The notes under the pieces are model-generated. The model was not told the origin of the DNA. It was given only the letters and a program-made list of their open reading frames with translations, and made no database searches. Shown in pieces: positions 17,872-28,331 of a stretch of DNA of 47,624 bases. The position numbers were made by a program, and so were the translations under genes. Source of the stretch: Bacteroidota bacterium (GTDB lineage: Bacteria; Bacteroidota; Bacteroidia; AKYH767-A; OLB10); NCBI GenBank assembly GCA_018268195.1, contig JAFDWZ010000041.1:1-47624 (forward strand), written 5' to 3'. The number at the start of each line of letters is the position of its first letter. The stretch's first letter is position 1.

Positions 17872-18594
17872 CTATTTCCCCAATCCATATCTTACAATAC
17901 ACCACATTGCTCTAAATCCGTCTTTCCAGCCAATCTTTTTACCTTCAGCATAAGTGCGTCCGTAATAGGAGATGCCTACTTCGTAAATTCGAACACCGGC
18001 AATACGTGATATTTTGGCTGTAACTTCCGGCTCAAATCCGAAACGTCTTTCATTCAGTTTTAGTGATTGTACCATTTTGGTGTTAAACATTTTGTAACAA
18101 GTCTCCATATCAGTAAGATTGAGATTGGTAAACATGTTGCTCAGAAATGTAAGAAACTTATTACCTATGGAATGCCAGAAAAACAATATACGATGCGGAT
18201 TACCTCCTAAAAACCGTGAACCATAAACAACATCTGCAAATCCTGTCATTATGGGTTTAAGGAGAAGGTTATATTCCTCCGGGTCGTATTCCAGGTCTGC
18301 ATCCTGAATGATGAGATATTCGCCTGTGGCAAGTTCAATGCCTTTGTGTAGTGCAGCGCCTTTCCCTTTATTTACTGGTTGGTTAAAAAGCCGCAAATTT
18401 GTCTGAGGGTGATCTGCAATATATTTCTCAATCACCTCCTTTGTATTATCCTTAGAGCAATCATTTACCAGGATAATTTCCTTACTGATATTATCCGGTA
18501 GATTTACGGCAAGCACCTTATCTAAAATAAGATGGATGGTATTTGCCTCATTATATGCAGGAATAATGATCGAAAGCTTAGATATTGTTTTCAT
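17872..18594 (-). CDS. Family 2 glycosyltransferase, DPM1-like polyprenol-phosphate sugar synthase
   Basis: The 240-residue soluble GT2 enzyme starts [14 protein letters not shown]. It has a D-x-D metal site in [20 protein letters not shown] and the family motif ETCYKMFN. There are no strong C-terminal helices, as in the short DPM1-type enzymes. Predicted role: transfer of a sugar from GDP- or UDP-sugar to polyprenol phosphate at the cytosolic face of the inner membrane. It leads a minus-strand operon with the GT-C-like gene (9 bp gap) and a lipoprotein. The ATG at 18594 lies just 4 bp after an exact -7 box, implying a very short leader. Confidence 0.88.
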   Translation of the reverse strand: MKTISKLSIIIPAYNEANTIHLILDKVLAVNLPDNISKEIILVNDCSKDNTKEVIEKYIADHPQTNLRLFNQPVNKGKGAALHKGIELATGEYLIIQDADLEYDPEEYNLLLKPIMTGFADVVYGSRFLGGNPHRILFFWHSIGNKFLTFLSNMFTNLNLTDMETCYKMFNTKMVQSLKLNERRFGFEPEVTAKISRIAGVRIYEVGISYYGRTYAEGKKIGWKDGFRAMWCIVRYGLGK

Positions 18595-18598
18595 CTGG

Positions 18599-18606
18599 CA
18601 AACATA
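18599..18606 (-). promoter_or_regulatory. Candidate -7 box for the DPM1-like operon
   Basis: The minus strand reads TATGTTTG, an exact TAnnTTTG match ending 4 bp before the ATG at 18594. Transcription would begin at or beside the start codon. No -33 element is recognisable. Confidence 0.35.
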
Positions 18607-18710
18607 TCAAAATTATTGACAGGCTTAGGATGTGATAAGCGCAGTAATGCCTCTGTTACAAAAAGTCAGCCCTGAGCAGTTTTATAACCTCAAAATACAC
18701 ATTGAATGAT

Positions 18711-18718
18711 TACTTTTG
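18711..18718 (+). promoter_or_regulatory. Candidate -7 box for prfC
   Basis: TACTTTTG matches TAnnTTTG exactly and ends 22 bp before the chosen ATG at 18741. It lies inside the longer open frame, which supports starting prfC at 18741. Confidence 0.45.
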
Positions 18719-18740
18719 TGTCCCTTTTAATTGCAGGACA

Positions 18741-20345
18741 ATGTCACTAAAGTCGGAGATAGAAAAACGTAAAACATTTGCCATCATTTCGCACCCTGAT
18801 GCAGGTAAAACCACACTTACAGAAAAGCTGTTATTGTTCGGTGGAGCCATTCAGGTTGCTGGAGCAGTAAAATCTAATAAGATTAAAAAAACCGCTGCCA
18901 GCGACTTCATGGAAATTGAGAAGCAGCGTGGCATTTCTGTCGCTACTTCGGTTATGACATTTTTCTACAAAGGCACTCAGGTAAATCTTTTGGATACTCC
19001 CGGCCACAAAGACTTTGCTGAAGATACTTACCGTACGCTGACAGCTGTTGACAGTGTTATTCTGGTAATAGATTCAGTTAAGGGTGTAGAGCCACAAACA
19101 GAAAAACTAATGGAAGTTTGCAGGATGCGAAACACACCTGTAATTATTTTCATCAATAAAATGGACAGAGAAGGGCAAAATCCTTTCGATTTGTTGGATG
19201 AATTGGAAGAGAAACTGTTTATTCACACTCGTCCGCTCAGCTGGCCTATCAGCAGCGGTTCCACTTTTCAGGGAGTTTACAATTTGCATCATAAAAGCCT
19301 GATGTTATTTCGTGCCAATCAAAAAGCTACCGAAGATGATGTGCTTGCCATTAAGGACGTTAACGACCCTTTGCTCGATCAGCACTTGGGCCGTTATGTA
19401 CAGCAACTGCGCGAAGATGTGGAATTAATTGAAGGAGTGTATGAACCTTTTGACAAACAACTTTATTTGGAAGGACTTTTAGCACCGGTGTTTTTTGGTA
19501 GTGGTGTCAATAATTTTGGTGTAAAGGAATTGCTCGATGCTTTTATTGAAATTGCTCCTGCACCGAAACCACGTAATACAGATTTAAGAGTAGTGAAACC
19601 TGAAGAAGATAAATTTTCAGGGTTTGTTTTTAAAATACATGCCAACATTGATCCGCGACATCGTGACAGGATTGCATTTCTGCGTGTTTGCTCCGGTATG
19701 TTCGAGCGAGGCAAGTTTTATCATCATGTCAGATTGAATAAGGATGTGCGGTTTAACAATCCTGCAACATTTCTTGCTCAGGAAAAAAATATCATTGATC
19801 ATGCTTTTCCTGGTGATGTAATAGGTTTGTATGATACGGGTAACTTTAAAATAGGCGATACACTTACCGAAGGTGAGGAAATGATGTTTAAAGGCATACC
19901 AAGTTTTTCGCCCGAAATATTCAAAGAGCTTATAAATACCGACCCGATGAAAACCAAACAACTGGAAAAAGGAGTGGAACAGCTAACGGATGAGGGAGTT
20001 GCTCAGTTGTTTATACAGAATGGAGGCAACAGAAAAATCATTGGCACAGTAGGAGAGTTGCAGTTTGAAGTTATTCAATATCGTTTGCAGAATGAATACG
20101 GTGCTTCCTGTAAATTTATCACTCAGAATATTGCTAAAGCTTGCTGGCTTACTTCAAAAGATAAAGCTAAACTGGAAGAGTTTATGCGCTTTAAGATGAA
20201 CAATATTGCTTTTGATAAAGATAATAATCCTGTTTATCTGGCAGATTCGCAATGGATGCTCGATCAGATGATTAAAAATTATCCGGAAGTGCAGTTTCAT
20301 TTCACCAGCGAATTTAAAATGGAAGCTGCGCCCTCACAGTTATAA
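18741..20345 (+). CDS. prfC: Peptide chain release factor 3
   Basis: Starting at ATG 18741 ([15 protein letters not shown]) gives 534 residues, close to the 529 of E. coli RF3; an earlier frame start adds 13 unlikely residues upstream of the -7 box. GTPase motifs are complete: G1 HPDAGKTT (18-25), G3 DTPGH and G4 NKMD. RF3-type domains II and III follow ([21 protein letters not shown]). It is a GTPase that releases RF1 and RF2 from the ribosome after termination. The gene stands alone, divergent from the DPM1-like operon, with a weak hairpin after the stop. Confidence 0.95.
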   Translation: MSLKSEIEKRKTFAIISHPDAGKTTLTEKLLLFGGAIQVAGAVKSNKIKKTAASDFMEIEKQRGISVATSVMTFFYKGTQVNLLDTPGHKDFAEDTYRTLTAVDSVILVIDSVKGVEPQTEKLMEVCRMRNTPVIIFINKMDREGQNPFDLLDELEEKLFIHTRPLSWPISSGSTFQGVYNLHHKSLMLFRANQKATEDDVLAIKDVNDPLLDQHLGRYVQQLREDVELIEGVYEPFDKQLYLEGLLAPVFFGSGVNNFGVKELLDAFIEIAPAPKPRNTDLRVVKPEEDKFSGFVFKIHANIDPRHRDRIAFLRVCSGMFERGKFYHHVRLNKDVRFNNPATFLAQEKNIIDHAFPGDVIGLYDTGNFKIGDTLTEGEEMMFKGIPSFSPEIFKELINTDPMKTKQLEKGVEQLTDEGVAQLFIQNGGNRKIIGTVGELQFEVIQYRLQNEYGASCKFITQNIAKACWLTSKDKAKLEEFMRFKMNNIAFDKDNNPVYLADSQWMLDQMIKNYPEVQFHFTSEFKMEAAPSQL

Positions 20346-20362
20346 ATATTTATTATTTTTAT

Positions 20363-20384
20363 AAGCGATAAGATTATTGCTTTT
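20363..20384 (+). terminator. Weak candidate intrinsic terminator after prfC
   Basis: An 8-bp stem (AAGCGATA at 20363-20370 with TATTGCTT at 20375-20382, one G-T wobble, 4-nt loop) is followed by only a few T residues. GC content is low, so strength is doubtful. It lies 18 bp after the prfC stop. Confidence 0.3.
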
Positions 20385-20394
20385 AAGTTGCAAT

Positions 20395-20952
20395 ATGGAT
20401 ATAAGTATTATCAGTGCCAGTGTAAGAGAAGGTCGCAAAAGCCATCGTGTTGCATTATTTTTTCAAAAGTTCATGGCTGAACATTATCATGCTTCTGCAA
20501 CCATCCATGATTTGAATGAACTGAATTTTCCTTTGTTTAATGAGCGTTTGCGTTTTCAGAAGAATCCATTGCCAAGAGTTAAAGCTTTTGCTTCACAAAT
20601 TCATGAAAGTGATGGCGTGGTGATAGTTACTCCTGAATATAACGGTGGTTATCCGGCATCGCTCAAAAATGTGATTGACCTTTTGTATGACGAATGGCAT
20701 CATAAACCTATTGCAATTGTTACAGTGTCTGACGGTGTTTTCGGAGGAATGCAGGTAATCACATCTTTACAGTTTGTTCTGTGGAAGATTCGCGCCCTTA
20801 CCGTACCTGCATTATTCCCTGTGCCTTCGGTGTTGGAACAATTTAGTGAAGATGGAACTCCTTTAAATCCTGAAAGTATTAAAAGAAGAGCAATGAAATT
20901 TTGTGATGAGTTGTTGTGGTGCATCAATGCCGTGAAGAAGATGAAAAGCTGA
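20395..20952 (+). CDS. NADPH-dependent FMN reductase family protein
   Basis: ATG at 20395 gives 185 residues; a TTG six codons upstream is less likely. It has a flavodoxin-like fold with the N-terminal phosphate loop [15 protein letters not shown] and the family motif [23 protein letters not shown]. Such proteins bind FMN and use NAD(P)H to reduce flavin, quinones, azo compounds or chromate in the cytosol; the physiological substrate is open. It sits 66 bp before msrA on the same strand, and both fit a redox or oxidative stress role, though co-transcription is not shown. Confidence 0.88.
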   Translation: MDISIISASVREGRKSHRVALFFQKFMAEHYHASATIHDLNELNFPLFNERLRFQKNPLPRVKAFASQIHESDGVVIVTPEYNGGYPASLKNVIDLLYDEWHHKPIAIVTVSDGVFGGMQVITSLQFVLWKIRALTVPALFPVPSVLEQFSEDGTPLNPESIKRRAMKFCDELLWCINAVKKMKS

Positions 20953-21017
20953 TTAAACAGATTTTCGAATACCTGATTGTAAAACTAACTGATAGCGTAC
21001 ATTGTTATCTTCGTCAG

Positions 21018-21650
21018 ATGTTTTACAAGTCGTTAATTATTATTTGCTGCAGCCTTTGGGCATGTGGCAATACAACTCAATCTGCAACAACAATGTCAAC
21101 TGATAAAATTTCAACGGCAGGTGCCGACACTGCAACGTTTGGCACAGGATGCTTCTGGTGTACCGAAGCTGTTTTTCAAACACTGAAAGGTGTAGAGAAA
21201 GTAGTCTCCGGTTATTCGGGAGGTAAGGTGATTAATCCTACTTACGAGCAAGTATGCACAGGCACAACCGGTCATGCGGAGTGTATTCAGATTTTTTATG
21301 ACCCTAAGATTATTTCATACAAAGATTTACTCGAAGCATTTTGGGCAAGTCATGACCCAACTACTCTTAACCGTCAGGGAGCAGATGTAGGTACGCAATA
21401 TAGGTCTGTAATATTTTATCACAACAACGAACAGAAAAAAGAAGCTGAAGAATATAAGCAAAAACTCAACGCTTCCAACGCTTTTGAAAAACCTGTGGTT
21501 ACTGAAATTTCGCCTTATAAAGATTTTTATGCTGCAGAAAATTACCATCAGGATTATTACCGTCTGAATGGCCATGCACCGTATTGTCAGTTTGTGATTA
21601 AGCCTAAGCTCGAAAAGTTCAGAAAGGTATTTCATGACAAGATGAAGTAG
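21018..21650 (+). CDS. msrA: Peptide methionine sulfoxide reductase A, predicted lipoprotein
   Basis: I start at ATG 21018 because it creates a lipoprotein signal ([17 protein letters not shown], lipobox LWAC, Cys16). The open frame extends 34 codons upstream into the FMN reductase gene, which looks accidental. The MsrA domain begins near residue 40 with [12 protein letters not shown]; Cys45 is the nucleophile. The tail [19 protein letters not shown] is the family C-terminal motif. It reduces methionine-S-sulfoxide in proteins. Membrane anchoring in the periplasm implies repair of envelope proteins. Length of the catalytic part is standard. No MsrB domain is fused. Confidence 0.93.
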   Translation: MFYKSLIIICCSLWACGNTTQSATTMSTDKISTAGADTATFGTGCFWCTEAVFQTLKGVEKVVSGYSGGKVINPTYEQVCTGTTGHAECIQIFYDPKIISYKDLLEAFWASHDPTTLNRQGADVGTQYRSVIFYHNNEQKKEAEEYKQKLNASNAFEKPVVTEISPYKDFYAAENYHQDYYRLNGHAPYCQFVIKPKLEKFRKVFHDKMK

Positions 21651-21697
21651 GGGAGTAGGTTTTTTGCCAGATTAACCTCTGTACTTTTATGTACCTG

Positions 21698-21726
21698 CAT
21701 AGTCTCCCCGATTTCGGGGGACTATG
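21698..21726. repeat. Strong stem-loop between convergent msrA and the mutase gene
   Basis: A near-perfect inverted repeat: CATAGTC-T-CCCCGA on the left pairs with TCGGGGGACTATG on the right, a 13-bp stem with one bulged base and a tiny loop. It lies 47 bp after msrA and 22 bp after the convergent mutase gene, so it could terminate both. Neither side has a T-run, so it may instead be a transcript-end stabiliser or a dispersed palindromic element. Confidence 0.6.
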
Positions 21727-21748
21727 AAAATACCGAATGGTAGAGATA

Positions 21749-24700
21749 TTACATATTTCTCCTGTACTGTCCGCCTACATCAAACAGTGCATTGGTTATT
21801 TGTCCCAAAGAGCAGTACTTGCTTACTTCCATCAGCTTTTCAAACATGTTTTGATTGTGTACTGCCGTCAACTGCAAATCATGCAGCATCTTTCCTGATA
21901 CTGATTCATTCTTTTTGTTCAAATTGCGCAGAGTTTCTATCTGATGTTGCTTTTCTTCTTCTGTGGCGCGGATAACTTCTTTTGGCAATATGGTAGGAGA
22001 GCCTTTGCTTGAAAGGAAGGTGTTCACTCCTATAATAGGATACTCACCGGTGTGTTTCAACCTTTCGTAATATAGACTTTCTTCCTGAATTTTTCCGCGC
22101 TGATACATGGTTTCCATTGCTCCCAGAACGCCACCACGCTCGGTGATGCGGTCAAACTCTGATAGCACTGCTTCTTCTACCAAGTCGGTAAGTTCTTCAA
22201 TGATGAATGAACCTTGTAATGGGTTTTCATTTTTTGCCAGACCTAACTCATGGTTGATGATAAGTTGTATGGCCATTGCCCTACGCACACTTTCTTCGGT
22301 AGGTGTGGTGATGGCTTCGTCATAAGCGTTGGTGTGAAGCGAGTTGCAGTTGTCATAAATGGCATACAGTGCCTGCAGCGTAGTGCGTATGTCATTGAAA
22401 TCAATCTCCTGAGCATGCAGACTTCTTCCGCTGGTTTGTATATGATATTTCAGCATCTGCGAGCGCTCGTTGGCTTTGTATTTTATTTTCATTGCCTTGG
22501 CCCAAATTCTTCTTGCCACACGTCCAATCACTGAATATTCAGGGTCAATGCCATTAGAGAAAAAGAACGAAAGGTTGGGAGCAAAGGCATTGATGTCCAT
22601 GCCGCGACTGAGATAATACTCCACATAAGTAAATCCGTTACTCAGCGTAAATGCCAATTGCGAAATCGGGTTGGCTCCGGCTTCGGCAATGTGATATCCG
22701 CTAATGGATACCGAATAGAAATTTCGTATTCCTTCGTTGATGAAATACTGCTGCATGTCGCCCATCAGCCTCAGCGAAAATTCGGTAGAGAAAATACAGG
22801 TGTTCTGTGCCTGATCTTCTTTTAGAATATCGGCCTGCACGGTTCCGCGCACTTGTTTCAGTGTGTCGGCTTTAATTTTATTGTAAACATCCTGAGGTAA
22901 AACCTGATCGCCTGTAACTCCAAGCAACATCAGTCCAAGACCGTCATTACCTTCGGGTATATCGTAATTATAGCGAGGTCTATCTGTTTTATTCTTCTTA
23001 TAAATTTCTTCAATTTTCTTATTTACTTCCTGCTCCAGTTTGTTTTGTTTGATGTAAAGCTCGCATTGCTGATCAATAGCTGCATTCATAAAATATGCGC
23101 AAATGATAGATGCAGGTCCGTTGATGGTCATTGATACGGATGTGGCAGGATTGCAAAGATTAAATCCGCTGTATAATTTTTTAGCATCATCAAGGCAACA
23201 CACACTCACACCGCTGTTTCCAATTTTACCATAAATATCAGGACGTAAATCAGGATCGCTGCCATACAAGGTTACACTGTCAAATGCCGTTGAAAGTCTT
23301 TTTGCAGGCATTCCAAGCGACACATAGTGAAAACGTTTATTGGTACGTTCAGGGCAACCTTCACCTGCAAACATACGTGTGGGGTCTTCGCCTTCGCGCT
23401 TGAAACGAAACACTCCTGCAGTAAAGGGGAATTCACCGGGAACATTTTCCTGTAAAATCCATTTCAGCAAATCGCCCCAAGCTTTATATTTTGGAAATGC
23501 AACTTTTGGAATACGGTTATGCGAAAGTGACTCACTGAAGGTTTTTATCTTCAGCACTTTCTCACGAACTTTAAACTCGTAAAAATCCTGCTTGTAACTT
23601 GCTTCCTTAGCCGGAAAATCCTCAAGCAATTTTTTATTGTTATTGTCGAAATTGCGTTCTAATGTTTCGTATTGTTTCTTCAGAGTATCAGTAACAGCAT
23701 TGTCTTTTACAATGCGCAATGTTTCATGCAGTGCGTAAAGCTTCTGAGCAAGGGTGCTTTGTTCTTCCACCCATTTATCATAACTGCGGTTGTTATCTGA
23801 AATTTCAGAGAGATAGCGCGTACGTCCGGGAGAAATGATATACACTTTCTCACTCATTTCTTCTGAAGTGTGATAGTCACTTTTCAGGTTAGCACCGGTT
23901 TTTTCGGCAATGGTATTCATCACGGCTTTGTAAAGCTGATTCATTCCCGGGTCGTTGAACTGTGATGCAATGGTGCCAAAGACAGGAATTTTCGAATCGT
24001 CAGTTTCAAAAAGTTTGTGATTGCGTTTATACTGTTTTCTTACGTCACGCAATGCATCAAGTGCACCACGTTTATCAAATTTGTTGAGCGCAATGAGGTC
24101 GGCAAAGTCAAGCATGTCAATTTTTTCAAGCTGCGATGCAGCTCCATATTCGGGCGTCATCACATACAAGCTCACATCGCTGTGCTCGGTAATTTCTGTA
24201 TCACTTTGCCCTATACCTGATGTTTCAAGAATGATTAAATCAAACTGTGCTGCTTTCAGAATATTCAGCGCTTCGTCCACACTTTTACTCAACGCCAGGT
24301 TGCTCTGACGAGTTGCCAGCGAGCGCATATATACTCTTGGGTTGCGGATGCTATTCATTCTGATGCGGTCGCCAAGCAGTGCTCCTCCGGTTTTTCTTTT
24401 GCTGGGGTCAACGGAAATAATGGCAATGGTTTTCCCTTTCGAAAGGTCGGCAGGGTCTTTAAATTCAAGTAAAAATCTTCTTACAAGCTCATCAATCAGG
24501 CTTGATTTTCCTGCTCCTCCGGTTCCTGTGATTCCAAGAACGGGAGTGACTTTTTTCTTCTGTTCCTTAGCAGTAACTATTTGTGGATAAATTTTTTCAA
24601 AATCATGCTGATTATTTTCGGCACATGAAATAAGCTGAGCAATCGTTTTCGGATTTTTTTCGGCAAGCTTTTTTACTTCACCATTAAGATGACATCCCGT

Positions 24701-25138
24701 TGCAAAATCGCATTGTTGCAGCATATCATTAATCATTCCCTGTAAACCCATGGAGCGACCATCGTCAGGATGATAAATTCGTGCAATACCATACTGCTGC
24801 AGTTCTTTTATTTCTTCAGGAAGAATAGTTCCACCACCACCACCAAAAATTTTGATATGTCCGCATCCCCGTTCTTTGAGCAGGTCATACATATATTTGA
24901 AATATTCCATGTGACCACCCTGATAACTGGTCATAGCTATGGCATTGGCATCTTCCTGAATGGCACATTCCACTACTTCCATTACGCTGCGGTCGTGCCC
25001 TAGATGAATAACCTCAGCACCACTTCCCTGAATGATTCTGCGCATAATGTTGATTGCTGCATCATGACCATCAAACAGCGAAGCTGCTGTAACAATTCTT
25101 ATTTTATGTTTCGGGGTATATACTGTTGGTTCCTGCAT
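21749..25138 (-). CDS. icmF: Fused isobutyryl-CoA mutase (B12-binding, G-protein chaperone and mutase domains)
   Basis: A single 1129-residue chain with domains in the IcmF order. The cobalamin-binding domain has DGHDAA at 23-28 (His25 as lower axial ligand). The MeaB-like GTPase has [11 protein letters not shown] at 202-212 and NKFDK at 352-356. The mutase TIM barrel runs from about 540 to the end. Two residues separate isobutyryl- from methylmalonyl-CoA mutases: Phe577 (FPFTAGVF) and Gln778 (EDQAQNT) match the isobutyryl type, where methylmalonyl-CoA mutase has Tyr and Arg. His816 (SGYHIAEAG) is the conserved catalytic His. It interconverts isobutyryl-CoA and butyryl-CoA with adenosylcobalamin, or a related branched acyl-CoA. 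The built-in chaperone protects and reloads the cofactor. No B12 riboswitch is visible upstream. Confidence 0.92.
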   Translation of the reverse strand: MQEPTVYTPKHKIRIVTAASLFDGHDAAINIMRRIIQGSGAEVIHLGHDRSVMEVVECAIQEDANAIAMTSYQGGHMEYFKYMYDLLKERGCGHIKIFGGGGGTILPEEIKELQQYGIARIYHPDDGRSMGLQGMINDMLQQCDFATGCHLNGEVKKLAEKNPKTIAQLISCAENNQHDFEKIYPQIVTAKEQKKKVTPVLGITGTGGAGKSSLIDELVRRFLLEFKDPADLSKGKTIAIISVDPSKRKTGGALLGDRIRMNSIRNPRVYMRSLATRQSNLALSKSVDEALNILKAAQFDLIILETSGIGQSDTEITEHSDVSLYVMTPEYGAASQLEKIDMLDFADLIALNKFDKRGALDALRDVRKQYKRNHKLFETDDSKIPVFGTIASQFNDPGMNQLYKAVMNTIAEKTGANLKSDYHTSEEMSEKVYIISPGRTRYLSEISDNNRSYDKWVEEQSTLAQKLYALHETLRIVKDNAVTDTLKKQYETLERNFDNNNKKLLEDFPAKEASYKQDFYEFKVREKVLKIKTFSESLSHNRIPKVAFPKYKAWGDLLKWILQENVPGEFPFTAGVFRFKREGEDPTRMFAGEGCPERTNKRFHYVSLGMPAKRLSTAFDSVTLYGSDPDLRPDIYGKIGNSGVSVCCLDDAKKLYSGFNLCNPATSVSMTINGPASIICAYFMNAAIDQQCELYIKQNKLEQEVNKKIEEIYKKNKTDRPRYNYDIPEGNDGLGLMLLGVTGDQVLPQDVYNKIKADTLKQVRGTVQADILKEDQAQNTCIFSTEFSLRLMGDMQQYFINEGIRNFYSVSISGYHIAEAGANPISQLAFTLSNGFTYVEYYLSRGMDINAFAPNLSFFFSNGIDPEYSVIGRVARRIWAKAMKIKYKANERSQMLKYHIQTSGRSLHAQEIDFNDIRTTLQALYAIYDNCNSLHTNAYDEAITTPTEESVRRAMAIQLIINHELGLAKNENPLQGSFIIEELTDLVEEAVLSEFDRITERGGVLGAMETMYQRGKIQEESLYYERLKHTGEYPIIGVNTFLSSKGSPTILPKEVIRATEEEKQHQIETLRNLNKKNESVSGKMLHDLQLTAVHNQNMFEKLMEVSKYCSLGQITNALFDVGGQYRRNM

Positions 25139-25160
25139 ACTTCTTCATAAATTATGAGTG

Positions 25161-25190
25161 CAAATTTAAACTTTAGCACGGATAAAACAG
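25161..25190 (-). promoter_or_regulatory. Candidate promoter for icmF
   Basis: The minus strand has TAAATTTG (25161-25168), an exact -7 box, with CTG at 25188-25190, 19 bp upstream, close to a -33 TTG. The box ends 22 bp before the ATG. Confidence 0.45.
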
Positions 25191-25261
25191 TATGCTCTTC
25201 CGGAACAGGTAAATGTTTGACCGACACTGCGATTTCAGCATATTTCATTGCTTAAAGATTG

Positions 25262-25269
25262 TATTTTTG
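25262..25269 (+). promoter_or_regulatory. Candidate -7 box for the OstA-like operon
   Basis: TATTTTTG is an exact TAnnTTTG match ending 8 bp before the ATG at 25278, which leaves a very short leader. A -33 element is not evident. Confidence 0.4.
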
Positions 25270-25277
25270 CCCACTGA

Positions 25278-26789
25278 ATGAATAAATTTCAAGTCTTAAT
25301 TGTTTTTTTATATTGTATAAGTTTTCAGTCGGTTACTGCCCAATCGCCAACCAAAATAGAGCTGGTACATGCCAACACCCTCGAAGGCGATGATAATTTC
25401 GGTAAAGATGTTCGAAGACTTATTGGAGATGTAGCCTTCAAGCAGGAAAACACCTATATGTACTGCGATAGTGCCTACCTCTATGCATCAACCAACAGTT
25501 TAGATGCTTACGGACATGTGCGTATTGTACAAGGCGACACCATTAACCTGACCGGAGAAGTTTTAAAGTATAATGGCAACAGCAGACAAGCACGCTTGCT
25601 GAATAATATTGTGCTGAAAGACCATACGATGACATTAACTTCTCAGAATCTGAATTATAACCTCGACAGCGGAGTTGCCGACTACAGTGGCGGAGGCAAA
25701 ATTGTGGATACGGATAATGTACTTACCAGCGACATGGGTTATTATTTTTCAAAAGAAAAAAAACTGACTTTCAGAAAAAATGTAGTGTTGGTGCATCCCG
25801 GTTATAAGATGGAAACTGACACCCTGGTATATTACACCATTCCGAAAATATCTGAATTTTACGGCCCCTGCTATATCCGCTCAGATGACAGCTCCTATAT
25901 TTATTGCGAAAACGGATGGTACAATACCATTACAGGCAAATCCTTTTTCAGCCGAAATGCCTACCTGCAAAATAAAGAGCAATCACTGAAAGGAGATAGT
26001 TTGTTTTACGATAACAATTTACAAAAAGGCGAAGCATTTTCCAATGTGTTGATAAACGATACCATTCAGAAAATAGAGGTTGCCGGAGACTATGGATATT
26101 ATTATCGTTATTCAGGGAAATCATTTATCACCGGACATTTGCTGATGAAGCGCGCTTTTGAAAAAGATACTTTATATGCACACACCGATACTATTCATAT
26201 TTTTGAAGATACACTGAAACATCAGAAAACAGTGTACGCTTATCATCATGTACGCATGTATAAAAGCGACCTTCAGGCAGTATGCGACTCTGTGGTTTAC
26301 ACTTCTGCCGACAGCACCATGCGAATGTATGTAAATCCTGTTTTGTGGAGCGATAAAAATCAGCTTACAGCCGATTCCATTTCTTTAGTTATTTCAGATA
26401 AAAGTATGGAGAAAATGTATTTATACAACACTGCATTTATTACATCCAGAGAAGATACCATACGATTTAATCAGCTTCGCGGGAAAAATATGATTGGATA
26501 TTTTGACAACAATAATCTTTCACGGATTGAAGTTTTTGGCAATGGGCAAAGTGTTTATTATGCAAGAAATAAAAAAGAGCAGCTTACCGGAGTGAACCGT
26601 GCCGACTGCAGCAATATGATTATTTTGATTAAGGACAATAAAGTATCGAAACTGAAACTGATAGAAAAACCGGATGCAACATTTTATCCTATAAACGAAC
26701 TTTCTCCCAGCGAGCTGAAGTTAAAAGGTTTTACCTGGCAGGAAGAAAAACGTCCCGTTGATAAAAATGATATCTACAGAAAAAACTGA
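25278..26789 (+). CDS. OstA/LptA-like envelope protein
   Basis: The 503-residue product has a signal peptide (MNKFQVLIVFLYCISFQSVTAQ). It then has repeated beta strands of the OstA type (LIGDVAFKQENTYMYCDSAYLYASTNS, VRIVQGDTINLTGE). These resemble the beta-jellyroll of LptA, the periplasmic bridge that carries lipopolysaccharide, but extended well beyond LptA length (about 180). Bacteroidota carry such longer OstA-like proteins; a role in lipopolysaccharide transport is likely but not proven. It heads a plus-strand group with miaE (5 bp gap) and a GT2 gene. The C-terminal part (from about 440) has no recognisable domain. Confidence 0.8.
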   Translation: MNKFQVLIVFLYCISFQSVTAQSPTKIELVHANTLEGDDNFGKDVRRLIGDVAFKQENTYMYCDSAYLYASTNSLDAYGHVRIVQGDTINLTGEVLKYNGNSRQARLLNNIVLKDHTMTLTSQNLNYNLDSGVADYSGGGKIVDTDNVLTSDMGYYFSKEKKLTFRKNVVLVHPGYKMETDTLVYYTIPKISEFYGPCYIRSDDSSYIYCENGWYNTITGKSFFSRNAYLQNKEQSLKGDSLFYDNNLQKGEAFSNVLINDTIQKIEVAGDYGYYYRYSGKSFITGHLLMKRAFEKDTLYAHTDTIHIFEDTLKHQKTVYAYHHVRMYKSDLQAVCDSVVYTSADSTMRMYVNPVLWSDKNQLTADSISLVISDKSMEKMYLYNTAFITSREDTIRFNQLRGKNMIGYFDNNNLSRIEVFGNGQSVYYARNKKEQLTGVNRADCSNMIILIKDNKVSKLKLIEKPDATFYPINELSPSELKLKGFTWQEEKRPVDKNDIYRKN

Positions 26790-26794
26790 TTGTT

Positions 26795-27376
26795 ATGTTT
26801 AAATTAAAATTACCTACCGACCCGCGATGGGTAAATATTGTAGAGAAAAACATTTCAGAAATTCTCACCGACCATGCATGGTGCGAACAAAAAGCAGCAA
26901 GCAATGCCATTTCCCTCATTGTACGTTTTCCGGAAAAAACCGAAATGGTGAAAGTGCTAAGTGAAATTTCCAGAGAAGAAATGGAACATTTCAGAATGGT
27001 AGTTGAAAAAATTGAACAACGAGGATGGGTGTTGGGACCCGAAAGAAAAGATGAATATGTAAACGAGATTTATCAGTTTCAACGAAAAGGCGGAACCCGT
27101 AATCAACGTTTGGTTGACCATTTGCTGTTTGCAGCCATGATTGAAGCGCGCAGCTGCGAACGGTTCAGAGTGTTGAGTGAAAATATCAATGATAAAGAAC
27201 TTTCGGAATTTTACCGCGAACTGATGATAAGTGAAGCAGGACATTACACCACATTTATAAACTTTGCACGGCAATATGCTACTGAAGATGATGTAGAAAA
27301 ACGCTGGGAGGATTATCTTGAATACGAAGCCGCGGTTATTGCACGTTTCGGCAAAAAAGAGACCGTACACGGATAA
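26795..27376 (+). CDS. miaE: tRNA-(ms2io6A)-hydroxylase MiaE
   Basis: The 193-residue product has ferritin-like diiron ligands in the right order: EEMEHF (Glu62, His65), EARSCERF (Glu117) and SEAGHY (Glu147, His150). These match the non-haem diiron monooxygenase MiaE, which hydroxylates the isopentenyl group of ms2i6A at position 37 of tRNAs reading UNN codons using O2. Length fits the family (about 190-200). The ATG lies 5 bp after the OstA-like stop, so the two are almost surely co-transcribed even though their functions are unrelated. MtaB in this window acts on the other A37 modification, t6A. Confidence 0.92.
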   Translation: MFKLKLPTDPRWVNIVEKNISEILTDHAWCEQKAASNAISLIVRFPEKTEMVKVLSEISREEMEHFRMVVEKIEQRGWVLGPERKDEYVNEIYQFQRKGGTRNQRLVDHLLFAAMIEARSCERFRVLSENINDKELSEFYRELMISEAGHYTTFINFARQYATEDDVEKRWEDYLEYEAAVIARFGKKETVHG

Positions 27377-27400
27377 CGATTGCATTTAAAAACAATTACC

Positions 27401-28327
27401 ATGACTGATATTTCTATAATCATACCTGTTTACAACGAAGAAAAAAATATTTACAAACTGCATGAGCGGCTCTCCGGTATTCTGCTTAAAATGAAACTTG
27501 AGTATGAGTTTGTTTTTGTGAATGATGGTAGCCGAGATAACAGTTTAAGCATTATTAAAGGACTGGCCGTTAATGACCCACACATACGTTTTATAGATTT
27601 CAGTCGCAATTTCGGGCATCAGGTGGCCGTATCAGCGGGACTCGATCATTGTAAAGGAAATGCCGTAGTTATTATTGATTCCGACCTTCAGGACCCACCG
27701 GAATTAATTGAAGAAATGTACGGGAAGATGAGTGAAGGATATGAAGTAGTTTATGCCAAAAGAAAATCGAGAGCAGGGGAAAATTTCATGAAAAAATTTA
27801 CTGCTAAAATTTTCTACCGTCTGTTGGCAAAAATCACCTCTGTACAGATACCTGTTGACACAGGTGATTTTCGGATTATGGATAAAAAAATAGTGGATGT
27901 GCTGAAGCAAATGCCGGAGCAACAAAAATATCTGCGTGGCCAGATTCCCTGGATAGGTTTCAATCAAACCTATGTGGAATACGACCGTGATGAAAGACAT
28001 GCGGGTAAAACCGGTTACACATATCGCAAGATGCTGCGTTTTGCAATGGACGGCATAACTTCGTTTTCAACTGCACCTCTCAAATTTGCAACAGCCAGCG
28101 GCTTTACAGTTTCATTTATTTCTTTTATCTGGATTATCTACGCACTGTATGCACGGTTTATCAGCAAGGACTATGTGCCGGGTTGGACATCTATTATGAT
28201 TGCTGTATTATTCATAGGTGGAGTACAGTTAATCTGCATAGGAATTATTGGTGAGTATATCAGTCGCATGAGTGCCAACATCAGAAGCAGACCACTTTAC
28301 GTAATCAGAGAAACCAACGTGGAGTAA
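27401..28327 (+). CDS. Family 2 glycosyltransferase with two C-terminal membrane helices (GtrB/ArnC-like)
   Basis: ATG at 27401 gives 308 residues; a TTG seven codons upstream is less likely. The GT2 domain has ISIIIPVYNEEKN, VNDGSRDNS, the D-x-D motif in IIDSDLQDPPELI and the loop RGQIPWIGF. Two strong helices follow near 235-255 and 265-290, then a short basic tail. This is the layout of GtrB and ArnC type enzymes that put glucose or aminoarabinose on undecaprenyl phosphate at the inner membrane. It is 24 bp after miaE on the same strand. A GT-C partner could be the gene at 16.5 kb or one elsewhere; the sugar is unknown. Confidence 0.88.
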   Translation: MTDISIIIPVYNEEKNIYKLHERLSGILLKMKLEYEFVFVNDGSRDNSLSIIKGLAVNDPHIRFIDFSRNFGHQVAVSAGLDHCKGNAVVIIDSDLQDPPELIEEMYGKMSEGYEVVYAKRKSRAGENFMKKFTAKIFYRLLAKITSVQIPVDTGDFRIMDKKIVDVLKQMPEQQKYLRGQIPWIGFNQTYVEYDRDERHAGKTGYTYRKMLRFAMDGITSFSTAPLKFATASGFTVSFISFIWIIYALYARFISKDYVPGWTSIMIAVLFIGGVQLICIGIIGEYISRMSANIRSRPLYVIRETNVE

Positions 28328-28331
28328 ATAC

